IMG/VR virus record: IMGVR_UViG_3300029787_000271
Location: 1 to 26,784 of that record
From: a virus
Direction: 5' to 3' (one strand)
Length of the DNA stretch: 26,784 nt
The position numbers and the translations under genes are program-made. Of this stretch, positions 1-9,524 are shown piece after piece. Each line of letters opens with the position of its first letter. The stretch's first letter is position 1. The notes under the pieces were generated by a model. That model was not told where the DNA came from and did not search any database. It saw nothing but the letters and a program-made list of their open reading frames with translations.

Positions 1-1
1 T

Positions 2-3000
2 AAAGACTTACCGAAAGAAGACCAAGAGTATTGGGATGCAGAAGCAGAAACCCGCGGTGCTACTGAAACTGGAGATGTTGAAACAGCCCCTACTGAATTA
101 GAGGCGTTAAGAAAAAGACAAGAAGAAATAACAAACATTCCCGCTGCTGAAATGACAACGGAGTTAACTGATGAGTACCAAACGAACCAAGAAGTACTTA
201 GTGAGTTAGAAACTGCCGAAAGAAAAGCGGGCGCAGAAAAATTAGGGATTGGTGCTTTTGCCGAAGTAGACAGGAAGTTAAACAGGCGACCTAAAGTAGT
301 TGCTGAGAAAGAAACTACCGATGTAAAAACCGGAACAGAAGTAGAAGCCGAACCAGAAGATAGACTCAAAACTATTGCTAAAGCAGCCGATACAGTAAAA
401 GAAGAAACGCAAGAACAAATAGAGGCAATTAGTCAGGTAGAAGAACAAGCCATAGACGACGCAGAAAAGCTGCTAAGGAAAAAAGGTTTTAGCAGCAGGA
501 AAGCTGAAGACTTCACCGATGAAGAGATTAGTACCTTTGCTATGGCAATACCTGCGTTAGAAAGAAGTAAAATGTCTACGAAAGAGAAGACTGAATATTT
601 TGAACGTATTTCTATTGACTACCAAACTGATTTTATTGCTAAAGAAGGGCGCGAGCCAACCAACGAAGAAAGAAATGAAATACTTAACCGAGTTAAAAAA
701 GAAGTAGATGCAGAACAAAAGTTAATTTCTACAAGACTAGGTAAACTAAAAAAAGCTACTAAGCCAGTACAAACTAAAATTGAAGACGAAGCCGCTGCCA
801 TTGAAGCCGCAAAAGACGAAAAGCCCATAAGGGAAAGGCTTGATACTACGACTGAGGTTAAAGAAGCAGAGGTAGGTGTACTAGAAGCTAGAGAAGAAAT
901 AGAGAAAGGTGAAGTAGAAACTTTTGAAAAAAAGATAGAAGGCCAGAAAAAACCAATAGTTACTTCTAAAAGAGAACAAGAAGAAATACAGAAATTAAAT
1001 GAAGCAATAGGCGAAGATTGGGAACAAACCCAATCTGAAGCGTATAAAGCTTTTGTAGATAGTGGCAAACAAAAAGTGGATGCTCCTAAACTACCTCCAA
1101 ACCTTAGTGACTCAGAAGCTATAACAGAACTTTTCTTAAAAGAAGGGAAACCAACCGAACAAGAACAGGATGCGATTACTTACTTAACTGCACACCCAAC
1201 CTTGGAACGTAATTTATTTGATTTAGCTTACGAAGATGCAGTAGATGCCCCTGCATACCAAGCATCAGAAGATGCTTCCGCTGCGGAAAAAGAATTTTTT
1301 GCTGGTAGGGGTGGGAAACACAGGAAAAATGCGCTTGCTTGGGTTAGAGATAACCTATCTGCCGAAGCAAATATGTGGGTGTATAACGCAACGGAAAGTC
1401 AAATTGCTAAACTTGAGCGTAATCCACCACTTAGTGCAGATTATTACGACGTAAATCAAAAACCATCTACACCGCCTTTCGGCCTTGAGAAATCTGTTAA
1501 CACGCCGCAAGTATACGATGGCTCCTTTAATGAAGCCTTAAATTTAGCTAAAACAAATAGAGTAAATACTCCTAAGTTTCTTGCGCTTTTAAAGACACTA
1601 CCCCCAGAACAACAAAAAGAAATAGCAGTTAAAATAAAACAGGATATAGAGAAAGCAAGAGAAGCAGAAACACAAAGCCTAGCATTACCCAAAGACTCTG
1701 AACTTAACCTTGATGTGCCTATGCACCCCATCGTTATGACTCAATTACGTAATGGTGATTTAGCGGGTGCGCTTCGATCTTTAGCAACCACTTCATCTAA
1801 CCCCCGTGTAAAAAGCATAGCTAAAAACCTAGCTAAAATAGTAGGTGAAACCAAACTAGAAACTTCTAAGAACTTAAAAGCTAAAGACGGTAGGGCGGCT
1901 AACGGTCTGTTTGACCCAGAGACCAATACAATAAAACTAGACGCTGATACAGGGTTAAACACGCATACTGTACTGCATGAGATGACTCACGCGGCTACTT
2001 CAGCACAGTTGGCAGATGGTAAGTCTGCGGCTGCTAAACAGCTTAAAAAGCTATTTAATGAAGTAAAAGACCAACTAGGCACTGCGTACGGTTCGCTTAC
2101 TGTAGATGAGTTTGTAGCAGAAGCTTTTGGTAACCCTACGTTCCAACGAGAGTTAGCTTCAATAACTGTCCCTAATACCTTTAAGACAGCGTGGCATAGG
2201 TTCTCAACAATAGTATCTAACATACTAAACTTCTTAACAGGTCGCCCACGTATACCACTCGCAGGTAAAGGTACTACTGTAGATGCGTTTACTGACCGAC
2301 TTACCACTGCACTGTTAGCACCAGCTCCTTCATCACGCTTCTCTGGTGAGTTATTGATGGCGTTTAAAGAAGGTAATGCTGCTAGTGCTGTAAAGAACTA
2401 TGGAAGAAACGTAGTAGAAGCAGTAAAGAGTATTGATGAAAAGGTATTATCGGACGGGGCTGGAGATTTATTAGAGAACGCTAAAAAAGCAGCCAAAGTA
2501 ATTGGCCTTGCTGCCCTTAATACTCAATCTTTAGCTGATGTATTAACAAAAACATTGGGTGTAAAAGGTGCTTATAAGGTACACCAACTAATAGAAAAAC
2601 AAGCAGGGCTGATAGATGGGGAAAACAAGTTATTAGATGGCACTGCTAAACAGATAGAAGATTTCTTAAAAGCCAACCCAGACAAAAAAGAAACTTTCGA
2701 TCAGCTTGTGGGTAAAAGCACGATAGAACAAGTCGATCCTTCCAAAACTAAAAGTGAAGCTGACGCAGCATACGATTCAGAAAAACTTGCTGTATGGAAG
2801 GGTATGCAGACGGATTGGAACTCTCTTGAAGCAGAGGGGCAAGCAGAATATGTTCGATTGAGAGATTCATATAAGCGACTGTTTGATAAACTTAAAGAAG
2901 CTTTAGCAGCTCGATTTGAAGTAATAGAGAAAGAAAACCCTAATAACGAAGCAGTTAAAGAGTTAAAAAACACACTGTATCAACGGTTGATGGAAGCGGC

Positions 3001-5542
3001 TACGATTGAACCTTACTTCCCGTTAACCCGCACAGGGGAGTACTGGATACGATATACAGCGACTCCAACTGATAGCAACGGTAATGCCATAGGGCCACCA
3101 GAAGTAACGGTAGAAGCACTTGATACAAAAGCTGCACGTACTAGACGTATACGTTATCTAAAAAGCATTAGCCCGCAAGAAGATAACGCTCAAATAGCAG
3201 ACATAAAGTTCTTTAATAATATAAGTAATATGGATTTTGATAACGTAGCTCCAACTTCTTTTGTGTCCCAAATGCTACAGGTGTTGCAGGGCGCAGGGGT
3301 AGAAAAAGATGTTCAACTACAAATAGCTAGAAACTTTATTGATGCTGTACCTGAGTCTTCTTTCCTTAAGTCTTTACATAAAAGAAAAGGAACCGCTGGA
3401 TATAACGTAGATGCTATGGATGCGTACCGACAAAAAGCTTATAGCATAGCTAGACAAGCGGTAAATATAAAAGTAACGGAAGAGTTGTACTCTACCCGCG
3501 ATGACATACGTAAAGCACTTACTAAGAAATTAGAAGCTATTGCAACACTTGAAAGCGATTTGGATGATGCAAAACGGCCCGCTGATGAAAACCGCACACC
3601 TAGTCAAAGGGCTAAAGAGATAGCGGCTATAGAAAAGCAGATGGAAGAACTAGGTGCTAACAAATACATTAGTAGTGAAAATGTAGACGCTGCGGTAGCT
3701 GAAATAAACGCTCGTATTTTACAGGCAACTTCACCCGCAGATAATTGGGTAGAAACAGTAGCGAAAACAGCAAACCGTTTAGCGTTTTTAGGTACTATCG
3801 GGTTTAGCGCAGCATCTACCATTGTCAATATGGGCCAAGTACCTATGGTGGTAGTTCCTTTCTTAGCGGGTAAAACTAATTTTACTACCGCAGGTAGAGC
3901 AGCTATGACAGGTATGAATCTGTTTGCAGGTAGTGGGCTTAGTAATAAGTTACCTGTTTTAGATAGTAATAATAAAGAAAAAGACATAGAAGTTAGAGGT
4001 ATGCCGTCTATTGATAATTACTATACGGAAGATAATGACGGTAATTTGATACTACGCGACGACATAGAAGACGTTAAAAACTACTATGCCATGCCCATAG
4101 ATGACAAAGGTAACACTAAGATGTTATCTAAAAAGGAACTCCTAACCATTCTTAAACCTTTAATAACAGAAGCGGGCGATAGATCTCTGCTTAATCGATC
4201 TCTAGCTGCGGATACGCTTGGTGTAGAACTGGCGGGTAAGAAGAGAGGAACTAAACTTAGAGAAGGATGGGATAAATTTAATTTATGGAGTGCCTTGCCT
4301 TTCCACACAGCAGAGCGCATGAACAGGCAAGTGTCTTTAGTTGGTAGTTACTTAAATGAAGTAGCTAGAATGAATATGAAGCCCAACAAAGCGAAAGGAG
4401 AAAATAATCTTACTGAGCAAGAAATATTTGAGACAGCGATAGAAACAGCTTTATATGACACACAGCAGACTAATGGTGGTGCTACATTGGCTACTTCACC
4501 TCGTATCGCGCAGAAACACATAGGCCGCGTTGCTATGATGTTTAAGACGTACGGGTTTACGATGTACTACCATCAGTTAAAGATGGCCCTGACTGCACTA
4601 CAACAAGCAAAAGAAAACGGTTTAGACGACTACACTATACGCCAAGCAAGAAGGCAGTTGGTGGCGAGTTTAGGTGCTACAGCGGTGATGTCAGGATTGC
4701 AAGGACTTACTATAGTAGGGGTGTTTGAAGGATTAGCAAATCTTTTCCTAGATGATGAAGACGAAGATGCAGAGACTTATATCCGTAAGTTTCTTGGGGA
4801 ACCCTTGTACAGCGGTGGTTTGCAGTATTTAACCATGTTTGCGGGTGATATTTTCGGGGCAGAGACAGAACTAGATATAGCCTCTCGTATAGGTCTTTCG
4901 CACCTCATATTGGGTAATAACAAATATGACTTTAATGAGTCTGCTAAAGAAGAATTTGTAAACATATTAGGTGGCCCCGCATTAAGTTACGGTTCGTCAA
5001 TCGCAAGAGGTGTAAATGATATATACAGCGGAGAGATGCAAAGAGGTATAGAAAGCATTGTACCTTCCGCCATCCGTAATGTATTAAAGACCTTTAGGTA
5101 CTCTGATTTTGACGAAGGTACGGCCCGCACTCGACGCGGCGATCCTATAGTGGATGACTTAAATCCTGCACAAATGACCGCTCAGTTCTTAGGATTTGCC
5201 CCCGCAGAATACTCCAGAGCGCAAGAGATAAACCAAGACATCAAGCGTATAGACCGAGCAGTTAACCAAAAACGTACTAAGCTGATGAAAAAATACTACG
5301 TTGCTAAACGTATGGGGGACGCAGACGGTATAAGGGAAACGGCAGAAGAAATAAGAGAGTTTAACAAACGACATAGAAACAAAGGGCCGAAGGTTAGGAT
5401 TAGCACAGAAAGCCTTATTAGATCTATGAGGATGCACGCAAAAACTTCATCCGAAATGCACAACGGTATTACGTTAAGTCCCAATATAAGAGAGTACTCT
5501 AAAGAATTAGCTAATGAATATGCTAGGTCAGGGCTTTTTTGA
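2..5542 (+). CDS. Giant polyvalent virion (ejection-type) protein with zinc metallopeptidase motif, 5' partial
   Basis: The frame is open from base 2, so the ATG at 152 is only the first Met visible and the gene starts outside the window. Counting from that Met, the first 450 residues are rich in Glu, Lys and Ala and probably helical or coiled. An HEMTH motif lies at 609-613 (bases 1976-1990), with an EFVAEAF segment about 45 residues later that could give the third zinc ligand, as in zincin domains of polyvalent phage proteins. Hydrophobic stretches occur near 1210-1250 and 1510-1540, and the segment FKTYGFTMYYHQL near 1465-1480 resembles the C-terminal part of other giant phage proteins. 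Such proteins are usually packaged in the capsid and ejected with the DNA; that role is inferred. It is the only convincing plus-strand gene and faces the minus-strand replication block. Confidence 0.75.
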   Translation, partial: KDLPKEDQEYWDAEAETRGATETGDVETAPTELEALRKRQEEITNIPAAEMTTELTDEYQTNQEVLSELETAERKAGAEKLGIGAFAEVDRKLNRRPKVVAEKETTDVKTGTEVEAEPEDRLKTIAKAADTVKEETQEQIEAISQVEEQAIDDAEKLLRKKGFSSRKAEDFTDEEISTFAMAIPALERSKMSTKEKTEYFERISIDYQTDFIAKEGREPTNEERNEILNRVKKEVDAEQKLISTRLGKLKKATKPVQTKIEDEAAAIEAAKDEKPIRERLDTTTEVKEAEVGVLEAREEIEKGEVETFEKKIEGQKKPIVTSKREQEEIQKLNEAIGEDWEQTQSEAYKAFVDSGKQKVDAPKLPPNLSDSEAITELFLKEGKPTEQEQDAITYLTAHPTLERNLFDLAYEDAVDAPAYQASEDASAAEKEFFAGRGGKHRKNALAWVRDNLSAEANMWVYNATESQIAKLERNPPLSADYYDVNQKPSTPPFGLEKSVNTPQVYDGSFNEALNLAKTNRVNTPKFLALLKTLPPEQQKEIAVKIKQDIEKAREAETQSLALPKDSELNLDVPMHPIVMTQLRNGDLAGALRSLATTSSNPRVKSIAKNLAKIVGETKLETSKNLKAKDGRAANGLFDPETNTIKLDADTGLNTHTVLHEMTHAATSAQLADGKSAAAKQLKKLFNEVKDQLGTAYGSLTVDEFVAEAFGNPTFQRELASITVPNTFKTAWHRFSTIVSNILNFLTGRPRIPLAGKGTTVDAFTDRLTTALLAPAPSSRFSGELLMAFKEGNAASAVKNYGRNVVEAVKSIDEKVLSDGAGDLLENAKKAAKVIGLAALNTQSLADVLTKTLGVKGAYKVHQLIEKQAGLIDGENKLLDGTAKQIEDFLKANPDKKETFDQLVGKSTIEQVDPSKTKSEADAAYDSEKLAVWKGMQTDWNSLEAEGQAEYVRLRDSYKRLFDKLKEALAARFEVIEKENPNNEAVKELKNTLYQRLMEAATIEPYFPLTRTGEYWIRYTATPTDSNGNAIGPPEVTVEALDTKAARTRRIRYLKSISPQEDNAQIADIKFFNNISNMDFDNVAPTSFVSQMLQVLQGAGVEKDVQLQIARNFIDAVPESSFLKSLHKRKGTAGYNVDAMDAYRQKAYSIARQAVNIKVTEELYSTRDDIRKALTKKLEAIATLESDLDDAKRPADENRTPSQRAKEIAAIEKQMEELGANKYISSENVDAAVAEINARILQATSPADNWVETVAKTANRLAFLGTIGFSAASTIVNMGQVPMVVVPFLAGKTNFTTAGRAAMTGMNLFAGSGLSNKLPVLDSNNKEKDIEVRGMPSIDNYYTEDNDGNLILRDDIEDVKNYYAMPIDDKGNTKMLSKKELLTILKPLITEAGDRSLLNRSLAADTLGVELAGKKRGTKLREGWDKFNLWSALPFHTAERMNRQVSLVGSYLNEVARMNMKPNKAKGENNLTEQEIFETAIETALYDTQQTNGGATLATSPRIAQKHIGRVAMMFKTYGFTMYYHQLKMALTALQQAKENGLDDYTIRQARRQLVASLGATAVMSGLQGLTIVGVFEGLANLFLDDEDEDAETYIRKFLGEPLYSGGLQYLTMFAGDIFGAETELDIASRIGLSHLILGNNKYDFNESAKEEFVNILGGPALSYGSSIARGVNDIYSGEMQRGIESIVPSAIRNVLKTFRYSDFDEGTARTRRGDPIVDDLNPAQMTAQFLGFAPAEYSRAQEINQDIKRIDRAVNQKRTKLMKKYYVAKRMGDADGIRETAEEIREFNKRHRNKGPKVRISTESLIRSMRMHAKTSSEMHNGITLSPNIREYSKELANEYARSGLF

Positions 5543-5547
5543 GATGA

Positions 5548-5577
5548 CCCCTTACCGAATAACGGAACGATAAGGGG
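5548..5577. terminator. Stem-loop between convergent transcription units
   Basis: CCCCTTA (5548-5554) pairs with TAAGGGG (5571-5577), with a smaller CCG/CGG stem inside. It starts six bases after the stop of the plus-strand giant gene and lies about 55 bases past the end of the last minus-strand gene, so it can serve both directions. Neither side has a clean T tract, so intrinsic termination is likely but not certain. Confidence 0.6.
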
Positions 5578-5632
5578 CCGAGTCTAGGGGAGTTTGTGCA
5601 ATGAAAGTTATCACATTACGTTAAAAATTCTA

Positions 5633-5848
5633 TCACATAGTTCTCCAAAAACGCACGCCTAATTTACCTTTTTCTATACGAACTTTATGTTGCAAAGTCA
5701 TGCCTTTGGTATGACCTACTTCTATAGTTTCTCTTAAGACCTTATCAGTATTGATACAAGGGATGAACATAGAAGCCCCAACTACCATGTCCGTCCATTT
5801 GATAACTACTCGTATGCCATCAGGAGCAACGTCATCAATCTTCCGCAT
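5633..5848 (-). CDS. Conserved phage hypothetical protein, 71 aa
   Basis: The ATG at 5848 (MRKIDD) is preferred to the upstream in-frame TTG. It overlaps the last 14 bases of the primase-helicase gene, which suggests translational coupling; no strong Shine-Dalgarno is visible. The segment VVGASMFIPCIN followed by a basic C-terminal part ending GKLGVRFWR looks like a small conserved phage family that I know only as hypothetical. It is probably a nucleic-acid-associated accessory of replication, but this rests on position alone. It is the last gene of the minus-strand block before the terminator. Confidence 0.6.
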   Translation of the reverse strand: MRKIDDVAPDGIRVVIKWTDMVVGASMFIPCINTDKVLRETIEVGHTKGMTLQHKVRIEKGKLGVRFWRTM

Positions 5849-8645
5849 CAACGTCTACACTAGAACAATCTACTGAAATCACATCGGTAGATGGCAACTG
5901 CATATGTGTGCCTTTACCTAAACGCATCTTGGTTCTTTTCGCGCCAAGCTTATCTGTTAAGTCTTGTAAGAACGAGGCGTAGTTTATCTGCTGCGCTCCA
6001 CACCAAGTCCGTAAGAATTTAGGTACTAAGAAAGCACGTTTTGTATCTGTCTCGTACCTAGCAACTAAAGCTCCTCTTGGCAAGGCATCGGGGACAATTA
6101 GTTGATTGAGTCCATTATTTTGAGCCTTTCGTAGATCATCGGTGCTTTTGATCTGTAATATATTGTTCCAATTTTCGTTTATATAATCATTAAGCAACTG
6201 CTCTACAGACTCGTTCATATCGTTAGAGGCGTTCTTATTCTTCTTAAGTACTTCTAGTATCCACTTATAAACAGGCTTGGAGTCGTAGGGTAGTAGACCT
6301 ATCTTATTACATAGAATCAAAGCAGTTAGAGAACACGCAACCCCTGCTGACCAGAACCTATTTTCCGCAGCCAGCCCTGCATCCTTATCTATGCGCTTCT
6401 GTACGTGTTCTAATATCCCTTTTATCTCTTCCAAGTTGTTAATAACGCACTGTACGAACGGTATACCCGCGTGTCCCCAATTGTCGAATATCTCTTTGCT
6501 GAACTGATCTGTCTTCTCCTTGTCAGAAGGAGACTTAAACATCTTATCTACTTTGTACTCTAATATACGCTGTGCCTCTGCCTTGGGCGCATTTTTGTAC
6601 ATTCCTATACGTTCGATAATACTTACGTTACCTGTAGACACAGAGGTGAAACTCCATGAAAGACCGTTGTATCGCTCTACGTTAGCACTGCCTGTAAGTC
6701 GCCTACGCTGCCTACCACTAACATACTGGTAAGCTAAGTTACTTAAATCTTTAGGACTGAGGTTAGTAATCTCATCTAAGAAAAAAGGCAAGCTATGATA
6801 AATTTCACCCCGATTCATCTTAGTGTTTAGGGTATCTTCTTTCTCCATTAATAATTCTTTGGGGTTACCCCACGGAGTTAACGCTGCATACAGTGCTGTT
6901 GTTTTTCCGTACCCTGTGTCCTTACTGTGAATATGTAAAGAGGCGCACGCTACTGGCATGAGTTCCATAAGAATAGAACCAAAAGAAGCCCCAACAACGT
7001 ATTGATAAGCCTCTTGTCCTTCTTCATTAAAAAACCCCATCACCTCTTTCCAGCCTTCTAATGTACCTTTCGGTTCAAACGCATGGAATAGCCCTGCTGT
7101 GTTAGTAGAAGGCGGGTTAAATGCTATACGATCCCCAAATATCTCCATATTCCCTAGTATAAAAGACTTCATCTCTTCACTAGTCCAACCAAACTGTCGG
7201 TGCGCTTCATCAGCCGTAGCACTGGCTTGTAGCTCGTTCACCCACGTAGTTGTGTATTGCATAAGTTCGTCCATCCTACTAACAGCTACGCCCTGCATAG
7301 ACATATGTTTACGAAACTCCTCCTTAGAGGTAGCCGCAGTAAGAGGCACTGTAAATTCCCTTACTCCGTCTTTGGGCAGGTGAAGCCGCATAACAATAGC
7401 TTCACCCATCTCTGCGTCGCGTATACGTTTAACTACATACAGGTCATTATGATATACCATCTTCTCTTCTATCTCTCCATCAGCACTACTGGAGCGAACA
7501 TATATACCCCCCTGCGCCCCTCTAAAATAAGGGCGGGGGTAGTCAGGTATGGTATAAACTTGAACTGGATTATTAGGTCTATCTGCCGAAGGAGCCTCAA
7601 CTACGTTATCTCCTTCCTGTGCTTCTTTTATAGTTTTACCTAACACTATAGGAGATTTTATCTTTCCCCAGTGTTTACATTCAGTGCATACGTTAGGGTT
7701 AAACTCATCAAACTTATCGCATAGATACGGGCCTTTTATACCCTGTACCTTCTCAACAGTTTCTTCTTCTGAAAATTCTGGATGTCGTTTAGATATGTTA
7801 AATATAGCCTTATCAGAATCAACACAAAACTTAGCTATAGACAAACCCGCCCGCCACATGGGTTCGGTACATTCTTCTTGATTTTCAATTATCGCTGCTA
7901 GTTGAGCGCATCCATTACCTTCTTTTGTCTTAACTAAGATATCCCTAAATTTGGTTTCCATGTTTCCCATCAAGGCATCCATCATTGCGCTTGAAGGAGC
8001 AGGGGTAAACTTCTTAGGCACTGGTATCGCTTCGCCGCCAAGTATTTCCGCGAACTCTTCAAAGTCTACTAATTCAGGTACTTCTACGCCCATAGGAAGT
8101 ACAGGAAGAGGCGGGTCTCCTTTGTGGTTATGGGTATACGGGATACGAAGTACTCGCGCTGCGTCAGCAGTTACCGCTGGATCTGGTAAGAACTTATGGA
8201 GACCACAGTAACGCTTCAGTTGTTCCGCTACAGGTAACCATTTTTCATACGATACTGCTTCTGATAAAGCCCAATAAACGTGTATACCTCTACCAGAACT
8301 AATGATAAGAGGTTTAGGTAGCCCCACTGCTTTAGCGAAACTACGTAATGCGTGTATCCCTTCGGTCTGATCTACATATTCTTTGCTAGGGCCGCAATCA
8401 ATATCAAGAAAAAATGATTTTAACTCTTTAACATTAATTGTTTTACGAGACCCTGCTTCTTTAAAAGTTCCTAACGCGAAGTATGTATCGAACCCTTTTT
8501 GATCTAAATTTGTTGCTGTGTGTATTAAGTCTTCTAGTGATGTATAAAATTTCTGTGTTCTTTTTTCTTCTGCAAGCTTTGAAGCGAAGAGGCAGTAATG
8601 ACCATCCCCGCTAAGTACTCTCTGTAGAAATGTTTTTGAATCCAT
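5835..8645 (-). CDS. Primase-helicase: AEP-type primase fused to DUF927-like helicase
   Basis: The N-terminal part carries the three archaeo-eukaryotic primase (AEP) motifs: FFLDID (78-83, catalytic acidic pair), SSGRGIHVYW (116-125, the s-x-H motif) and DAARVLRIPYTHNHK (161-175). A small Cys cluster (C309, C320, C323) lies between the domains. The C-terminal part is a DUF927-like superfamily 3-type ATPase with Walker A DTGYGKTT (576-583), Walker B FFLDE (621-625) and a sensor-like SFTSVSTGN. Together they should prime synthesis and unwind DNA at the fork. At 936 residues it has the size of phage and plasmid primase-helicase fusions. The ribosome site is odd: the start is preceded by AAAAGGGT only one base from ATG, after a repeated TGGGTAAAA. 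A large dyad lies just upstream. Confidence 0.88.
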   Translation of the reverse strand: MDSKTFLQRVLSGDGHYCLFASKLAEEKRTQKFYTSLEDLIHTATNLDQKGFDTYFALGTFKEAGSRKTINVKELKSFFLDIDCGPSKEYVDQTEGIHALRSFAKAVGLPKPLIISSGRGIHVYWALSEAVSYEKWLPVAEQLKRYCGLHKFLPDPAVTADAARVLRIPYTHNHKGDPPLPVLPMGVEVPELVDFEEFAEILGGEAIPVPKKFTPAPSSAMMDALMGNMETKFRDILVKTKEGNGCAQLAAIIENQEECTEPMWRAGLSIAKFCVDSDKAIFNISKRHPEFSEEETVEKVQGIKGPYLCDKFDEFNPNVCTECKHWGKIKSPIVLGKTIKEAQEGDNVVEAPSADRPNNPVQVYTIPDYPRPYFRGAQGGIYVRSSSADGEIEEKMVYHNDLYVVKRIRDAEMGEAIVMRLHLPKDGVREFTVPLTAATSKEEFRKHMSMQGVAVSRMDELMQYTTTWVNELQASATADEAHRQFGWTSEEMKSFILGNMEIFGDRIAFNPPSTNTAGLFHAFEPKGTLEGWKEVMGFFNEEGQEAYQYVVGASFGSILMELMPVACASLHIHSKDTGYGKTTALYAALTPWGNPKELLMEKEDTLNTKMNRGEIYHSLPFFLDEITNLSPKDLSNLAYQYVSGRQRRRLTGSANVERYNGLSWSFTSVSTGNVSIIERIGMYKNAPKAEAQRILEYKVDKMFKSPSDKEKTDQFSKEIFDNWGHAGIPFVQCVINNLEEIKGILEHVQKRIDKDAGLAAENRFWSAGVACSLTALILCNKIGLLPYDSKPVYKWILEVLKKNKNASNDMNESVEQLLNDYINENWNNILQIKSTDDLRKAQNNGLNQLIVPDALPRGALVARYETDTKRAFLVPKFLRTWCGAQQINYASFLQDLTDKLGAKRTKMRLGKGTHMQLPSTDVISVDCSSVDVDAED

Positions 8646-8678
8646 ACCCTTTTACCCATTTTACCCAATGTACGAAGA

Positions 8679-8743
8679 CACTACGGCAGGGTGGAGAAAC
8701 GCACGAACCCACCTTTTCGATCTGCCGAAACCTAGCCGTAGTG
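8679..8743. promoter_or_regulatory. Long dyad in the leader of the primase-helicase gene
   Basis: CACTACGGC (8679-8687) and GCCGTAGTG (8735-8743) are perfect 9-bp inverted arms 47 bases apart. Inside, GGTGG/CCACC and an alternative pair CGGCAG (8684-8689)/CTGCCG (8722-8727) compete for the same bases. It sits in the 112-bp gap between the ssDNA-binding protein gene and the primase-helicase gene. It could be a partial terminator or attenuator lowering primase expression relative to the ssDNA-binding protein. No T tract follows. Confidence 0.45.
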
Positions 8744-8757
8744 AAAACTATGAGGAG

Positions 8758-9465
8758 TTAGTCGTCCCACTCAGAGAGAACGTCAGCTATTTCAGACTTC
8801 TCTTCTTTAGGAGCCGCTGATTTTTTAGACATCTTCTTGGGTTCTTCAACCTCAAGAGTATCGTCTTCCTCGGAAGCAGTATCGGCAACAACTTCTTCAA
8901 ATGGATTATCATCTGAAGAGTCGTCGGATGTAAAGCCATCAACCGCTTTAAATGGAGAGTTGACACTTCTTGGAACGTACTGGATAACTTGTACTGCTTT
9001 TAAACGCAGAGAAACGCCTGTTCTATCTTTATCGATAGAGTACGGCACAAAAACAACCGCTACGTTTACCGTACTGCCTGTAGTAAGCTCGAAAGTCTCA
9101 TCTAGCTTCTTATTCTTCGCATCAAACTGAGCAGGTGCAGGTGTGGGATTGCCGTTGTAGGCCGCAGCAAGCTTAGACTTGAAAGTGAAAGTGCCACTAT
9201 CCGCGTCTTTCTTGAAAGGGTTCTTGATCTTCTCAGGCCAAGAGTCTTCTTTCTGACTAGCATATGCGTTAGACATAGCCTTCCAAAGATCCTGTGCTTG
9301 ACCTTTGTTCATACGAAAATCTATTTCGTACTTCGCTTGGTCGTCGGTAGCATCGCATGGGACACTACGCTTTTCCTTATTATCAAACCGATAAGGGCGG
9401 TTTATCTTAGGCCACAAAGCCTCTACATCTTCCACGATGTACTGTAGGTTTTGGTTCTTATCCAT
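8758..9465 (-). CDS. Single-stranded DNA-binding protein (gp2.5-like)
   Basis: A 235-residue protein with a beta-rich core and a strongly acidic C-terminal third ending in SEIADVLSEWDD. The acidic tail with terminal aromatic and acidic residues is the hallmark by which phage and bacterial SSBs contact partner replication proteins. The core (FRMNKGQAQDLWKAM, TVNVAVVFVPYSID) resembles marine phage proteins annotated as T7 gp2.5-like SSBs; I cannot confirm the OB fold by eye. The start ATG is preceded by GGAGAACGCA. It lies between the conserved Zn-binding protein and the primase-helicase, which suits a fork component. Confidence 0.65.
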   Translation of the reverse strand: MDKNQNLQYIVEDVEALWPKINRPYRFDNKEKRSVPCDATDDQAKYEIDFRMNKGQAQDLWKAMSNAYASQKEDSWPEKIKNPFKKDADSGTFTFKSKLAAAYNGNPTPAPAQFDAKNKKLDETFELTTGSTVNVAVVFVPYSIDKDRTGVSLRLKAVQVIQYVPRSVNSPFKAVDGFTSDDSSDDNPFEEVVADTASEEDDTLEVEEPKKMSKKSAAPKEEKSEIADVLSEWDD

Positions 9466-9524
9466 TGCGTTCTCCTAAACGTCTTACTGTAAACTTACTG
9501 AATGGAATGAATGTATCAACGAAG

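Noticed and set aside
619-1068. Long minus-strand frames opposite the giant gene (this and several others up to 5484)
   Set aside because: Composition is Ser/Phe/Leu-rich as expected from the complement of a Glu/Lys/Ala-rich gene, with no ribosome sites and no recognisable motifs.
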